Of a DNA stretch of 64,000 bases, positions 47,540 through 57,332 are shown one piece after another. Positions within the stretch are counted from its first letter, which is position 1, and every line of letters begins with the position of its first letter. The stretch lies in the NCBI GenBank assembly GCA_965279075.1, contig CBDIHI010000011.1, positions 682,001-746,000 on the forward strand, given 5' to 3'. The position numbers and the translations under genes were made by a program. The notes below the pieces were generated by a model. That model did not search any database, had not been told where the DNA came from, and was given only the letters and a program-made list of their open reading frames with translations. The DNA comes from SZAS-79 sp965279075. Its GTDB lineage: Bacteria; Pseudomonadota; Gammaproteobacteria; Burkholderiales; SG8-39.

Positions 47540-49438
47540 ATGTTTGATTTCGTCAGGAAGAACAAACGCCTCCTCCAGCTGGTGCTGGGGCTGATGATGG
47601 TCCCCTTCGCGTTTTTCGGGCTCGACTCCTACACACGCTCGATGGGCGGTGCGGACGACGTGGCCAGCGTCGACGGCCAGAGCGTCTCGGTGCGCGAGTT
47701 CAACGAGGAACTGCGCCAGCAGATGGACCGCATCCGCGGCATTCTCGGCCGCGGCGCGGACGTCAGCAGTTTCGACACGCCGGACGCGCGCGCGGGCCTG
47801 CTCGACAGCCTGGTCGACCGGCGCGTGATCGCGACCGCCGCGGTGAAGTCGCGGCTGACCGTCAGCGACGAGCAGTTGCGCGAGATGATCGCCGGCATGC
47901 CGCCTTTCCAGGTGGACGGCAAGTTCTCGAAGTCGAGCTACGAGGCGCTGCTGCAGGCGCAGAACCTGACTCCCGCGGGGTTCGAGTCGAAGCTTCGCTA
48001 CGACCTCGCCCTGTCCCAGCTGAACCGCGCGCTCGCCGGCAGCGCGATCCAGGCGCGCTCGGTGTCCGAGCGGCTCGTCGCGCTTGGCGAGCAGCAGCGC
48101 GAGGTCCAGCAGTCGGTCCTTTCCGCCGACGCCTTCATCGCGGCGGTCAAGGTCGACGAACCCGCGATCAAGGCCTACTTCGACGCCAACCAGGTGGAGT
48201 TCCGCACGCCCGACATGGTGAAGGCGGAGTACCTGGTCCTGTCCGCGGACCAGCTGGGCGCCACCGACCCGGTGACCGAGGACGAGCTGAAGGCCGCCTA
48301 TGCCGCCCGCTCCAGCCAGTACAAGCAGGACGAGCAGCGCCGCATCAGCCACATCCTGATTCCCGCTGCCGCGGACGCGAAGCCGGCTGAGAAGGAAGCG
48401 GCGAAGAAGAAGGCCGAGGGCCTGCTCGCCGAGCTGCGCAAGGCGCCGGGCAGGTTCGCCGAGCTGGCCAGGCAGAACTCCAAGGACCCCGGCTCGGCCG
48501 AGAAGGGCGGGGACCTGGGCGTCGTCGCGCCGGGCATGATGGTGAAGCCCTTCGAGGAAGCCGCCTTCAAGCTGAAGGACGGCGAGACCAGCGAAGTCGT
48601 CGAGACGGAGTTCGGCTACCACATCATCCGCGTGACCGGCATCCAGGCCGCCAAGGTGAAGGGCCTCGACGAAATTCGCGCGGAGCTCTCGAAAGAGCTC
48701 GCCAGGCAGAAGGGCACGCGCAGGTTCGCCGAGGCGGCGGAAGCTTTCAGCAACCTCGTCTACGAGCAGTCCGACAGCCTGAAGCCCGCCGCCGAGCGCT
48801 TCAAGCTCCAGGTGCAGCGCACGGACTGGATCCCCAAGGCGGCCACGCCGGCGGCGGGCCCGCTCGCCAACCCCAAGCTGCTCGGCGCGCTGTTCTCGCC
48901 CGACTCGCTGCAGTCCAAGCGCAACACCGATGCGATCGAGGTCGCGCCGAGCGTCCTCGTGTCCGCCCGTGTGCTGGAGCACAGGCCCGCGGCCCAGCTC
49001 AAGTACGAGGAAGTGAAAGCCGACATCGAGAAGCGCTTGCGCCGCCAGGAGGCCGCCAAGCTCGCGCAGAAGGACGGCGCCGCGAAACTGGCCGAACTGC
49101 AGGCCGGCAAGGATCCCGGCATCAAGTGGTCCGCGGCGCACCCGGTGAGCCGCACCAGGACCGAGGGCCTGCCGCCCGACGCATTGCGCCAGATCCTTTC
49201 GGCCGACGCGAAGAAGCTGCCTGCCTACGCCGGGTTCGGCGGCGACGGCGGTTACGTGCTGTACCGCGTCGGCAAGGTGATCGACGCGCCAGCCAAGGAA
49301 GAGAAGGACGCCAAGGCCGCGCTGGCGCGCATCGAGAGCCAGGCGGGCGGCGAGCAGTTCGCAGCCTACGTCGCCAGCCTCCGCGCGAAGGCGAAAGTCG
49401 AAGTCAACAAGGCGAACCTGGACAAGAAGCAGCAGTAG
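47540..49438 (+). CDS. ppiD: Periplasmic chaperone PpiD (SurA-N/parvulin-type PPIase)
   Basis: The 632-residue protein has one N-terminal membrane anchor (FVRKNKRLLQLVLGLMMVPFAFFGLDSY). A SurA-N domain follows (VASVDGQSVSVREFNEELRQQMDRI) and then a parvulin rotamase domain at about 265-365 (RRISHILIPAAADAKPAEKE, GGDLGVVAPGMMVKPFEEAAF, TEFGYHIIRVTGI). It assists outer-membrane and periplasmic protein folding at the Sec translocon exit. Only 35 bases separate the stranded terminator from its ATG, so its promoter must be very close or within the terminator region. Confidence 0.95.
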   Translation: MFDFVRKNKRLLQLVLGLMMVPFAFFGLDSYTRSMGGADDVASVDGQSVSVREFNEELRQQMDRIRGILGRGADVSSFDTPDARAGLLDSLVDRRVIATAAVKSRLTVSDEQLREMIAGMPPFQVDGKFSKSSYEALLQAQNLTPAGFESKLRYDLALSQLNRALAGSAIQARSVSERLVALGEQQREVQQSVLSADAFIAAVKVDEPAIKAYFDANQVEFRTPDMVKAEYLVLSADQLGATDPVTEDELKAAYAARSSQYKQDEQRRISHILIPAAADAKPAEKEAAKKKAEGLLAELRKAPGRFAELARQNSKDPGSAEKGGDLGVVAPGMMVKPFEEAAFKLKDGETSEVVETEFGYHIIRVTGIQAAKVKGLDEIRAELSKELARQKGTRRFAEAAEAFSNLVYEQSDSLKPAAERFKLQVQRTDWIPKAATPAAGPLANPKLLGALFSPDSLQSKRNTDAIEVAPSVLVSARVLEHRPAAQLKYEEVKADIEKRLRRQEAAKLAQKDGAAKLAELQAGKDPGIKWSAAHPVSRTRTEGLPPDALRQILSADAKKLPAYAGFGGDGGYVLYRVGKVIDAPAKEEKDAKAALARIESQAGGEQFAAYVASLRAKAKVEVNKANLDKKQQ

Positions 49439-49484
49439 GGCTTGACGCAGGGAGACCTTAAAGCGGTTCCCCCGCACCCCCTCC

Positions 49485-50288
49485 CTACGCGGGGGGGTCT
49501 TCCACCAGGCCGCGCATGCCGCCGGCCAGCGACGAGAACCCGTTGTCCACGTGCATCACTTCCGCGGTGATGCCCGCCGCGAGGTCGGACAGCAGGAACG
49601 CGGCGGCATTGCCCACGTCGTCTATCGTGACGTTGCGCCGCAGGGGCGCGTTCTGCTCGACGAACTTGAGGATCTTGCCGAACCCGGAGATGCCGCTCGC
49701 GGCCAGCGTCTTGATCGGGCCGGCCGAGATCGCGTTCACCCGCACCCCGCGCACGCCAAGGCTGTCGGCCAGGTAGCGCACGCTCGCCTCCAGGCTCGCC
49801 TTGGCGAGGCCCATGGTGTTGTAGTTCGGGATCACCCGCTCCGCACCGAGGTAGGTCAGCGTCACCAGGGACGCGCGGCCGCTCAGCATCGGCAGCGCGG
49901 CCTTCGCCAGGGCCGGGAAGCTGTAGGCCGAGATCTCCAGCGCCTCGCGGAACGCCTCGCGCGACAGCCCGTCGAGGAAATCCCCGGTGATGGCCTCCTT
50001 CTGGGCGAAGGCGATCGAGTGCACCAGGCCGTCGAGGCGGTCCCAGCGCTGGCCGAGCTGCGCGAAAAGCGCCGCGACCGAGGCGTCGTCGGTGACCTCG
50101 CAGGGCAGCGCGATCTCGGCGCCGAGTTCCTTCGCCATGTCGTTGACGCGGTCCTTGAACCGGTCGGTCTGGTAGGTCAGGGCGAGTTCGGCGCCTTCGC
50201 GCCGCGCCGCCTTGGCGATTCCCCAGGCGATGGACCGGTTGCTGATCAGGCCCGTGATCAGGATGCGCTTGCCTGCGAGAAATCCCAT
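49485..50288 (-). CDS. fabI: Enoyl-[acyl-carrier-protein] reductase (NADH) FabI
   Basis: The 267-residue SDR-fold enzyme starts MGFLAGKRILITGLISNRSIAWGIAKA, the FabI nucleotide-binding signature. The catalytic Y-x6-K is in IPNYNTMGLAKASLEASVRYLA. LAASGISGFGKI is the flexible substrate loop. It catalyses the last reduction of each fatty-acid elongation round. It is divergent from the peptide-binding lipoprotein gene across 42 bases. Confidence 0.96.
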   Translation of the reverse strand: MGFLAGKRILITGLISNRSIAWGIAKAARREGAELALTYQTDRFKDRVNDMAKELGAEIALPCEVTDDASVAALFAQLGQRWDRLDGLVHSIAFAQKEAITGDFLDGLSREAFREALEISAYSFPALAKAALPMLSGRASLVTLTYLGAERVIPNYNTMGLAKASLEASVRYLADSLGVRGVRVNAISAGPIKTLAASGISGFGKILKFVEQNAPLRRNVTIDDVGNAAAFLLSDLAAGITAEVMHVDNGFSSLAGGMRGLVEDPPA

Positions 50289-50330
50289 GCCGTTTCCTCT
50301 GATGGATCCTGCGCCGATTATACTTGGGCC

Positions 50331-52469
50331 ATGCGTTTCCGGCCCTCACTGGTGCTCGCACTCGCCGCCGCCTGCCTGGCCGGCGGCTGCAGCGAAGCGT
50401 GGAACAATCCCTATCCCGCGGCCGACGGGGCGAAGAACGTCCTCTACTCGTCATTCGCCGAGCGCCCCAAGCACCTCGACCCGGTGCAGTCCTACACCGA
50501 AGACGAATCGAAATTCACGCAGCAGGTCTACGAGCCCCCGCTGCAGTACCACTACCTCAGGATGCCCTACGAGCTGGTCCCGCTGACCGCCGAGGCGCTG
50601 CCGGTGGCGAAGGAACTCGAGGGCGGCAAGTTCACGCAGTACGAGATCCGGATCCGGCCCGGCGTGCGCTACCAGCCGCACCCGGCGTTCAACCCGCAGC
50701 ACCAGGCGCTGTCCCGCGAGGTGATCGCGGGCCTGCGCTCGCCCTACCAGCTGCCCGGGCCCGGGACCCGCGAACTGGTGGCGGATGACTACATCTACCA
50801 GATCAAGCGCCTCGCGCACCCGCGGCTTCATTCGCCCATCTACGGCCTGATGAGCGAGTACATCGTAGGGCTGGACGATTTTTCGAAGCGCCTCAAGGCC
50901 GCCGCCGCGAAGCTGCCCGGTGACGCATGGCTCGACCTGCGCGAGCACCAGCTCGAAGGCGTCGAACGGGTCGACGCGCACACCTTCCGGATCCGGCTCA
51001 AGGGCCATTACCCGCAGTTCGCGTACTGGCTGGCGATGCCTTTCTTCGCGCCGGTGCCATGGGAGGTGGAGAAATTCTTCGCGCAGCCCGGCATGGCCGA
51101 GAAGAACTTCACGCTCGACTGGTGGCCCGTCGGCACCGGCGCGTACATGCTGACCGAGAACGATCCCAATTCGCGCATGGTGCTGGAGCGCAATCCGAAC
51201 TTCCGCGGCGAGCCGTATCCGTCCGAGGGCGAGCCGGGCGACGCCAAAGAGGGGCTGCTGAAGGACGCGGGCAAGGCGATGCCTTTCGTGGACCGGGTCG
51301 TCTACAGCCGCGAGAAGGAGGGCATCCCCTACTGGAACAAGTTCCTGCAGGGCTACTACGACATGTCCGGCATCGGCTCGGACAACTTCGACCAGGCGGT
51401 CCGCATCTCGATCGAAGGCGATACCGCGCTGACGCCGGAGATGGAGGAGCGCGGCATCACGCTGCGGACGTCGGTGGCGACCTCGACGCTGTACCTGGGG
51501 TTCAACTGGAACGACGCCGTCGTGGGCGGGGGCAGGGACAAGGACTCCGCCGAGCGGGCGCGCAAGCTTCGCCACGCGCTGACCATCGCCATCGACTACG
51601 AGGAGTACCTGTCCATCTTCGCCAACGGCCGCGGCATCGTCGCGCAGAGCCCGCTCGCCCCCGGCATCTTCGGCTACCGCGACGGCCGGGAGGGCATGAA
51701 CCCGGTGGCCTATGAATGGAAGGACGGGCAGGCGCGGCGCAGGCCCGTCGAGCAGGCGAGGAAGCTCATGGCGGAGGCGGGGTACGCCAACGGCCGCGAC
51801 GCGAAGACCGGCCAGCCGCTGGTGCTCTACCTCGACACCGTGGCGCGCGGGCCCGGCGACAAGCCGCGCCTCGACTGGTGGAGGAAGCAGTTCGCCAAGC
51901 TCGACATCCAGCTCGAGGTGCGCGAGACCGACTGGAACCGATTCCAGGAGAAGATCCGCAAGGGCAGCCAGCAGATCTACATCCTCGGCTGGAACGCCGA
52001 CTACCCGGACCCCGAGAACTTCATGTTCCTGCTGCACGGGCCGCAGAGCCGCGCGAAGGCGCAGGGCGAGAACACCTCCAACTACGTGAACCCCGAGTTC
52101 GACGCGCTGTTCGAACGCATGAAGAACATGGCCAATTCGCCCGAGCGCCAGCGGATCATCGACCGCATGGTCGAGATCACTCGCCATGACGCCCCGTGGA
52201 TCTGGGGCTTCCACCCGAAGGACTTCAGCCTTTCGCACAGCTGGCTCTCGAACGGCAAGCCGAACAACATGGCGCGCAACAACCTCAAGTACCTGCGGGT
52301 GGACGCGCAGCTGCGCGCGGCGCTGCGCGCCGGGTGGAACCGGCCGGTGCTGTGGCCGCTGCTCGCGATCGTGCTGCTGCTCGTGGCGCTGGCCGTGCCG
52401 GCCGTGGCGAGCTACCGGCGCCGCGAACGCATGGCGGGCCGCGCGCCCGCCGCCGGGGCAGGGGGCTGA
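50331..52469 (+). CDS. Peptide/oligopeptide ABC transporter substrate-binding lipoprotein with C-terminal membrane segment
   Basis: The 712-residue SBP_bac_5 protein has a lipoprotein-type signal (LAACLAGGC, Cys20). The family fold includes RPKHLDPVQSYTEDES, WWPVGTGAYMLTENDPNSRMVLERNPNF and YILGWNADYPDPENFMFLLHG. Unusually, the last 50 residues add a hydrophobic segment (VLWPLLAIVLLLVALAVPAV) followed by a basic tail, so both ends may be membrane-attached. It is larger than DppA or OppA. The downstream genes supply two permeases and a fused ATPase, four bases apart or overlapping. Confidence 0.92.
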   Translation: MRFRPSLVLALAAACLAGGCSEAWNNPYPAADGAKNVLYSSFAERPKHLDPVQSYTEDESKFTQQVYEPPLQYHYLRMPYELVPLTAEALPVAKELEGGKFTQYEIRIRPGVRYQPHPAFNPQHQALSREVIAGLRSPYQLPGPGTRELVADDYIYQIKRLAHPRLHSPIYGLMSEYIVGLDDFSKRLKAAAAKLPGDAWLDLREHQLEGVERVDAHTFRIRLKGHYPQFAYWLAMPFFAPVPWEVEKFFAQPGMAEKNFTLDWWPVGTGAYMLTENDPNSRMVLERNPNFRGEPYPSEGEPGDAKEGLLKDAGKAMPFVDRVVYSREKEGIPYWNKFLQGYYDMSGIGSDNFDQAVRISIEGDTALTPEMEERGITLRTSVATSTLYLGFNWNDAVVGGGRDKDSAERARKLRHALTIAIDYEEYLSIFANGRGIVAQSPLAPGIFGYRDGREGMNPVAYEWKDGQARRRPVEQARKLMAEAGYANGRDAKTGQPLVLYLDTVARGPGDKPRLDWWRKQFAKLDIQLEVRETDWNRFQEKIRKGSQQIYILGWNADYPDPENFMFLLHGPQSRAKAQGENTSNYVNPEFDALFERMKNMANSPERQRIIDRMVEITRHDAPWIWGFHPKDFSLSHSWLSNGKPNNMARNNLKYLRVDAQLRAALRAGWNRPVLWPLLAIVLLLVALAVPAVASYRRRERMAGRAPAAGAGG

Positions 52470-52472
52470 ACC

Positions 52473-53450
52473 ATGTTCGCCTACGTCGTCCGCCGCATCC
52501 TCTACGCGATCCCGATCCTGATCGGCGTCAACCTCGTCACCTTCGCGCTGTTCTTCGTCGTCAATACGCCGGACGACATGGCGCGCATGCAGCTGGGCGC
52601 GAAGCGCGTCACGCCCGAGGCGATATCCAAATGGAAGGCCGAGCGCGGCTACGACCGTCCGCTGCTGTGGAACGACACGGCCGACGGCACCGGCAAGCTC
52701 ACGCAGACGATCTTCTTCGCGAAATCGGTGCGCCTGTTCGCCTTCGATTTCGGCGCGGCCGAGGACAAGCGCGACATCGCCACCGAGATCCGCGCGCGCA
52801 TCGGGCCGAGCCTGGCGCTGGCCGTGCCGGTGTTCCTGGTCGGGCTCGCGCTGAACATCACCTTCGCGCTGGGCATGGCGTTCTTCCGCGCCACACCGCT
52901 CGATTTCGCCGGCGTGGTGCTGTGCGTGGCGATGATGTCGGTCTCGACGCTCTTCTACATCATCGGCGGCCAGTATCTCGCCTCCAAGCTCTGGCACCTC
53001 GTGCCGATCTCGGGCTACGACACGGGGCTCGACGCGGCCAAGTTCCTCGTGCTCCCGGCGGTGATCGGCGTGATGAGCGGGGTCGGCAGCGGCACCCGCT
53101 GGTACCGCACGCTGTTCCTCGAGGAGATGGGCAAGGACTACGTGCGCACCGCGCGCGCCAAGGGCCTCGCCGAGACGGCGGTGCTGTTCCGCCACGTGCT
53201 GAAGAACGCGATGATCCCGATCCTGACGGGCGCGGTGGTCGTGATCCCGCTGCTGTTCATGGGCAGCCTGCTGTCCGAGTCCTTCTTCGGCATCCCTGGC
53301 CTCGGCAGCTATACGATCGACGCCATCCAGGGGCAGGACTTCGCCGTGGTGCGGGCGATGGTGTTCATCGGCTCGGTGCTCTACATCGCGGGGCTGCTGC
53401 TCACCGACCTGTCCTACACCCTGGTCGACCCGCGCGTGAGGCTGGAGTAG
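52473..53450 (+). CDS. Peptide ABC transporter permease, DppB/YejB type
   Basis: The 325-residue membrane protein begins MFAYVVRRILYAIPILIGVNLVTFALFF, the DppB-group opening, and has six hydrophobic segments. EEMGKDYVRTARAKGLAETAVLFRHVLKNAMIPIL is the coupling (EAA) loop. It forms a channel with the next gene product. Confidence 0.95.
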   Translation: MFAYVVRRILYAIPILIGVNLVTFALFFVVNTPDDMARMQLGAKRVTPEAISKWKAERGYDRPLLWNDTADGTGKLTQTIFFAKSVRLFAFDFGAAEDKRDIATEIRARIGPSLALAVPVFLVGLALNITFALGMAFFRATPLDFAGVVLCVAMMSVSTLFYIIGGQYLASKLWHLVPISGYDTGLDAAKFLVLPAVIGVMSGVGSGTRWYRTLFLEEMGKDYVRTARAKGLAETAVLFRHVLKNAMIPILTGAVVVIPLLFMGSLLSESFFGIPGLGSYTIDAIQGQDFAVVRAMVFIGSVLYIAGLLLTDLSYTLVDPRVRLE

Positions 53451-53453
53451 CCG

Positions 53454-54830
53454 ATGCCGGTAGTCCTAGTCACCGACGTGCTCGTCTGGCTGCTGGTCGC
53501 GGCCGTGGCCGGTTACGCGTGGCGCTGCCGCCGCCACGACCACCTTGCCGCGCCATGGCGACGCGTGTTCGCGAGCCGGGCGGCCATGGCGGCGCTGGTG
53601 GTGCTCGCGGCCTACCTCGCGGTGGGCCTCGCCGACTCGATCCACTTCCGCGCGGAGCTCGAGCGCCGGGACCCGGCCGCGCCGGTGGCCTACTCGAACG
53701 AAGTGACGAGCGTCCTCGACGTGCTGATGCAGCGCATCCGCGGCCGCTCGGAGAAGACCTACTCCGCACCCTTCGCCACGCGCCTGTTCGCCAAGGAGCT
53801 CGTCGAGCAGGCCTCCGGGCCCGGCGCCGGCCGCCAGGTCCGCGACTACCCGCGCCTCAGGTTCGGCGGCGCGCACCTGAAGGACGAAGGCGACCTCGCG
53901 TCGGACATCGCGCTGCGCGCGCTCGCAGGCCTCGCGGGGGCGGCGGTGCTCTGGGGCGTGGCCGGTTGGCTGGGGCGCGGCGCGGTGCGCCGCTGGCCGG
54001 GCGTGCCCTGGCGCGCGGCCTGGTTCTCCCTCGGCGCACTGCTTGCGCTCGTGGTGCCGGCGGCGGTGCTATCGGTGAATTACCACGTGCTCGGCACCGA
54101 CAAGGTCGGGCAGGACGTCTTCTACCTTTCGCTTAAGAGCGTGCGCACCAGCCTCGTGATCGGCACGCTCACCACGCTGGTGATGCTGCCGATGGGCGCG
54201 GCGCTCGGCATCATGGCCGGTTATTTCAAGGGATGGGTGGACGACCTGATCCAGTACGCCTATACCACGCTGAACTCCATCCCCTCGGTGCTGCTCATCG
54301 CGGCCAGCGTGCTGATGATGCAGGTCTACATCGACACCCATCCGGACCTGTTCCCGACCGCGGCGCAGCGGGCCGACCTGCGGCTGCTGTTCCTGTGCAT
54401 CATCCTCGGGCTCACCAGCTGGACGGGCCTCGCGCGGCTGCTGCGCGGCGAGTCGCTGAAGCTCGGGGAGCTCGAATACATCCAGGCCGCGCATGCGTTC
54501 GGCGTGAGCCACGCGCGCATCATCGGGCGGCACATCCTGCCCAACGTGATGCACATCATCATCATCTCGCTGGTCATGGACTTCTCCGGGCTGGTGCTGG
54601 CCGAAGCGGTGCTTTCCTACGTCGGCGTCGGCGTGGACCCGTCCACCACCAGCTTCGGCAGCATGATCAACAACGCGCGCCTCGAGATGGCGCGCGAGCC
54701 CATGGTCTGGTGGTCGCTCGCCTCGGCGTTCTTCTTCATGTTCGTGCTGGTGCTTTCGGCCAACCTGTTCGCCGATGCGGTGCGCGACGGGTTCGACCCC
54801 AGGGTCCGTGTGGGCGGGGGGGCGGCATGA
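53454..54830 (+). CDS. Peptide ABC transporter permease, DppC/YejE type, with long N-terminal extension
   Basis: The 458-residue permease is longer than typical DppC (about 300). The canonical permease half runs from about 200, with GTDKVGQDVFYLSLKSVRTSLVIG and the coupling loop GELEYIQAAHAFGVSHARIIGRHILPNVMHIII. Residues 1-190 hold three extra hydrophobic stretches separated by a periplasmic region, a layout also seen in YejE-like proteins. It overlaps the ATPase gene by four bases (ATGA). Confidence 0.94.
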   Translation: MPVVLVTDVLVWLLVAAVAGYAWRCRRHDHLAAPWRRVFASRAAMAALVVLAAYLAVGLADSIHFRAELERRDPAAPVAYSNEVTSVLDVLMQRIRGRSEKTYSAPFATRLFAKELVEQASGPGAGRQVRDYPRLRFGGAHLKDEGDLASDIALRALAGLAGAAVLWGVAGWLGRGAVRRWPGVPWRAAWFSLGALLALVVPAAVLSVNYHVLGTDKVGQDVFYLSLKSVRTSLVIGTLTTLVMLPMGAALGIMAGYFKGWVDDLIQYAYTTLNSIPSVLLIAASVLMMQVYIDTHPDLFPTAAQRADLRLLFLCIILGLTSWTGLARLLRGESLKLGELEYIQAAHAFGVSHARIIGRHILPNVMHIIIISLVMDFSGLVLAEAVLSYVGVGVDPSTTSFGSMINNARLEMAREPMVWWSLASAFFFMFVLVLSANLFADAVRDGFDPRVRVGGGAA

Positions 54831-56665
54831 ACGCGCCGCGGGACAAGGGACTCACGGCAACGGGGCTCACCACCTGGCTCGAGACGCCCGCCGGGCCGCT
54901 GCACGCGCTCGACGGCGTCGACCTCGCGCTGCACGCGGGGGAGTGCTTCGCGTTGGTTGGTGAGTCGGGGTGCGGCAAGTCAATGACTGCGCTGTCCATC
55001 ATGCGCCTGCTGCCCGAGGCCGGCCATGTCTCCGCCGGCGCGGTGATGCTCGAAGGCACGGACCTGCTGGGCCTGCCCGAGGCGGCGATGCGCGCGGTGC
55101 GCGGCCGGCGCGTCGCGATGATCTTCCAGGAGCCTTCCACCTCGCTGAATCCGGTGCTCACGGTGGGGCGGCAGGTGGTCGAGGTCATCGAGCGGCATAC
55201 CGGCTTGTCGGGCGACGCGGCCAAGGCGCGCGCGCTCGAACTGCTCGCCGCCGTCGGCATCCCGGAAGGCGAGCGGCGCTTCGGCGAATACCCTTTCCAG
55301 CTCTCCGGCGGCCTGAAGCAGCGCGTGATGATCGCCGCCGCGCTCGCCGCGGATCCCGAGGTGCTCATCGCGGACGAGCCGACCACCGCGCTCGACGTCA
55401 CGATCCAGGCCCAGATCCTCGAGCTGCTGAAGAAGCTGCAGGCCGAGCGCGGCATGGCGGTGCTGCTGATCAGCCACGACCTCGCCGTGGTGGCGCAGAT
55501 GGCGCAGCGGGTGGCCGTCATGTACGCGGGCCAGATCGTCGAGGTCGCCACGCGCGAGGACTTCTTCCGGGCGCCGCAGCACCCGTACTCGCGCATGCTG
55601 TTCGCCGCGCTGCCCACGGCGGCGAACCGCGGCGGCGCGCTGGCCGTGATCCCGGGACAGGTCCCGGCGCTGACGCAGTCGTTCGACTCGTGCCGGTTCG
55701 CGGACCGCTGCGCCCTGGCGTTCCCGCGCTGCCGCGCCGAGCCGCCCGCATTGCTGCCCCATGCGGGCGCCGAACACTCGGTGCGCTGCCACCTGCGCGA
55801 GACGGAGCTGGCCGGGCCGCGCGATGCGGCTCAGGCGGGCCGCGCGGCGGGCACGGAGCCCGGGGACAAGCCGCTGCTCCTCGAGGTCTCAGGCCTGCAG
55901 GTGCACTTCCCCATCCGGCGGGGCCTGCTCCGGCGCATCGCCGGGCACGTGAAGGCGGTCGACGGCGTCTCCTTCGGCATCCGCGAAGGCCGTACGCTCG
56001 CGCTGGTAGGCGAGTCCGGCTGCGGCAAGACCACGGCGGGCAAGGCGCTGCTGCAGCTGATCGCCCCGACGGCAGGCAGCGTGAAGTTCCGCGGCCTGGA
56101 GCTCACGCGGCTGTCGCGCGGCGAACTGCGGCCGTTGCGCTCGGCGATGCAGATCGTGTTCCAGGACCCGTACGCCTCGCTCGACCCGCGCATGCGCGTG
56201 GCCGACATCCTGGCCGAGGGCATCCAGGCGCTCGGCGTCACCGTGGGCCAGGCCGAGGTCGCCAGGCGGGTCGACGCAATGCTCGAACAGGTCGGATTGC
56301 CGTCCTCGGCGCGCCACCGCTATCCCCACGAGTTCTCGGGCGGGCAGCGCCAGCGGATCGCGATCGCGAGGGCGCTGGCCGTCGAGCCGCGCCTGATCGT
56401 CTGCGACGAGCCGACCAGCGCGCTGGACGTCTCGGTGCAGGCGCAGATACTCAACCTGTTGAAGGACCTGCAGGACAGGCTCGGGCTCGCCTACCTGTTC
56501 ATCACGCACAACATCGCGGTGGTGGGGCACCTCGCCCACGAAGTCGCGGTGATGCATCGCGGGCTGATCGTGGAGCAGGGGCCGGCCGAAGAGGTGCTGG
56601 CCCGGCCGCAGCACGCGTATACGCGCGAACTGCTGTCGGCGGTCCCTGAAATCGACCGGGGCTAG
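54827..56665 (+). CDS. Peptide ABC transporter ATP-binding protein, two ATPase domains fused (DppD-DppF/YejF type)
   Basis: The 612-residue protein carries two complete ABC domains. The first (about 8-330) has Walker A GESGCGKSMT, signature LSGGLKQRVMIAAAL and Walker B VLIADEPTTALD, ending in the oligopeptide-transporter cysteine segment CRFADRCALAFPRC. The second (about 350-610) has GESGCGKTTAGKALLQL, FSGGQRQRIAIARAL and LIVCDEPTSALDVS. Fusion of both ATPases is the YejF arrangement. The stop overlaps a convergent gene by four bases. Confidence 0.95.
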   Translation: MNAPRDKGLTATGLTTWLETPAGPLHALDGVDLALHAGECFALVGESGCGKSMTALSIMRLLPEAGHVSAGAVMLEGTDLLGLPEAAMRAVRGRRVAMIFQEPSTSLNPVLTVGRQVVEVIERHTGLSGDAAKARALELLAAVGIPEGERRFGEYPFQLSGGLKQRVMIAAALAADPEVLIADEPTTALDVTIQAQILELLKKLQAERGMAVLLISHDLAVVAQMAQRVAVMYAGQIVEVATREDFFRAPQHPYSRMLFAALPTAANRGGALAVIPGQVPALTQSFDSCRFADRCALAFPRCRAEPPALLPHAGAEHSVRCHLRETELAGPRDAAQAGRAAGTEPGDKPLLLEVSGLQVHFPIRRGLLRRIAGHVKAVDGVSFGIREGRTLALVGESGCGKTTAGKALLQLIAPTAGSVKFRGLELTRLSRGELRPLRSAMQIVFQDPYASLDPRMRVADILAEGIQALGVTVGQAEVARRVDAMLEQVGLPSSARHRYPHEFSGGQRQRIAIARALAVEPRLIVCDEPTSALDVSVQAQILNLLKDLQDRLGLAYLFITHNIAVVGHLAHEVAVMHRGLIVEQGPAEEVLARPQHAYTRELLSAVPEIDRG

Positions 56666-57219
56666 CGCGGGTCCTGCAGCTGGGCCAGCAGCAGCTGGTT
56701 CAGGTCCGCCGGCACGGGGAGCAGGCGCTGCTCGAGCAGCCCTAGAAGCTGCTTGCGGTCCTCCTCCGACAGGCCCTCGGTCTCGGCCCTGAACTGCAAA
56801 GCGAGGCGCTGCTTTTGCGTGTCCGAGAGCCGCGCGAGCTCGACCTGCGCGGCACGCACCGCCAGCGCCTTGTAGAGGAAATATTCGATCATCGTGGCGC
56901 GCGTCGGCCCCATCTTGGGGTCGAGCAGCATCTCGTTGAGGCTCTCGAAGATCTCGGTCCTCTGCGTCTGGGTCAGGTAGCCGAAGCTCTCGTCGATCAC
57001 GCGCCTGAGGGTTTCGGGCTCGACCACCGTTCCGGGATAGGTGGTCGCCGGCGGCACCACCGGGTCGGCCGGAGGCGTGCGCCTGGAGACCGAGTTCGCG
57101 ATTTCCTTGGCCGCCGTCATCAGGAAGAAGACCAGCGGGTCAGCGCTGGCGGTCGCCGGCCACAGCGCACAGGCCGCCAGGAAGTAGGGAAAAGCTGTCC
57201 TGCGCAGGGCGGGAAGCAT
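56662..57219 (-). CDS. Secreted protein of unknown function
   Basis: I do not recognise this 185-residue protein. A signal peptide (MLPALRRTAFPYFLAACALWPATASA) precedes a proline-rich linker (RRTPPADPVVPPATTYPG) and a helical C-terminal part with a periodic Leu/Glu pattern (DTQKQRLALQFRAETEGLSEEDRKQ). The second half resembles helical adaptor or peptidoglycan-associated proteins but without a firm match. It converges with the peptide transporter operon and lies 113 bases downstream of mltD on the same strand. Confidence 0.8.
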   Translation of the reverse strand: MLPALRRTAFPYFLAACALWPATASADPLVFFLMTAAKEIANSVSRRTPPADPVVPPATTYPGTVVEPETLRRVIDESFGYLTQTQRTEIFESLNEMLLDPKMGPTRATMIEYFLYKALAVRAAQVELARLSDTQKQRLALQFRAETEGLSEEDRKQLLGLLEQRLLPVPADLNQLLLAQLQDPR

Positions 57220-57332
57220 GGCGGTCGGGGAGGGGGCGAATCGAAAACCGGGGGAGTGATTCTAGACCTGCCACGCCCTGCCGCAAGGGGTATCGGTGCC
57301 TCTGGCCGGGGTGCGCCGCAGCGTGAAATCGA

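Noticed and set aside
49468..49497. GC-rich hairpin (CCCCCGC ... GCGGGGG) at the ppiD/fabI junction as a terminator
   Set aside because: It overlaps the fabI stop, has a C-rich loop and no T-run; pairing could be incidental to base composition.
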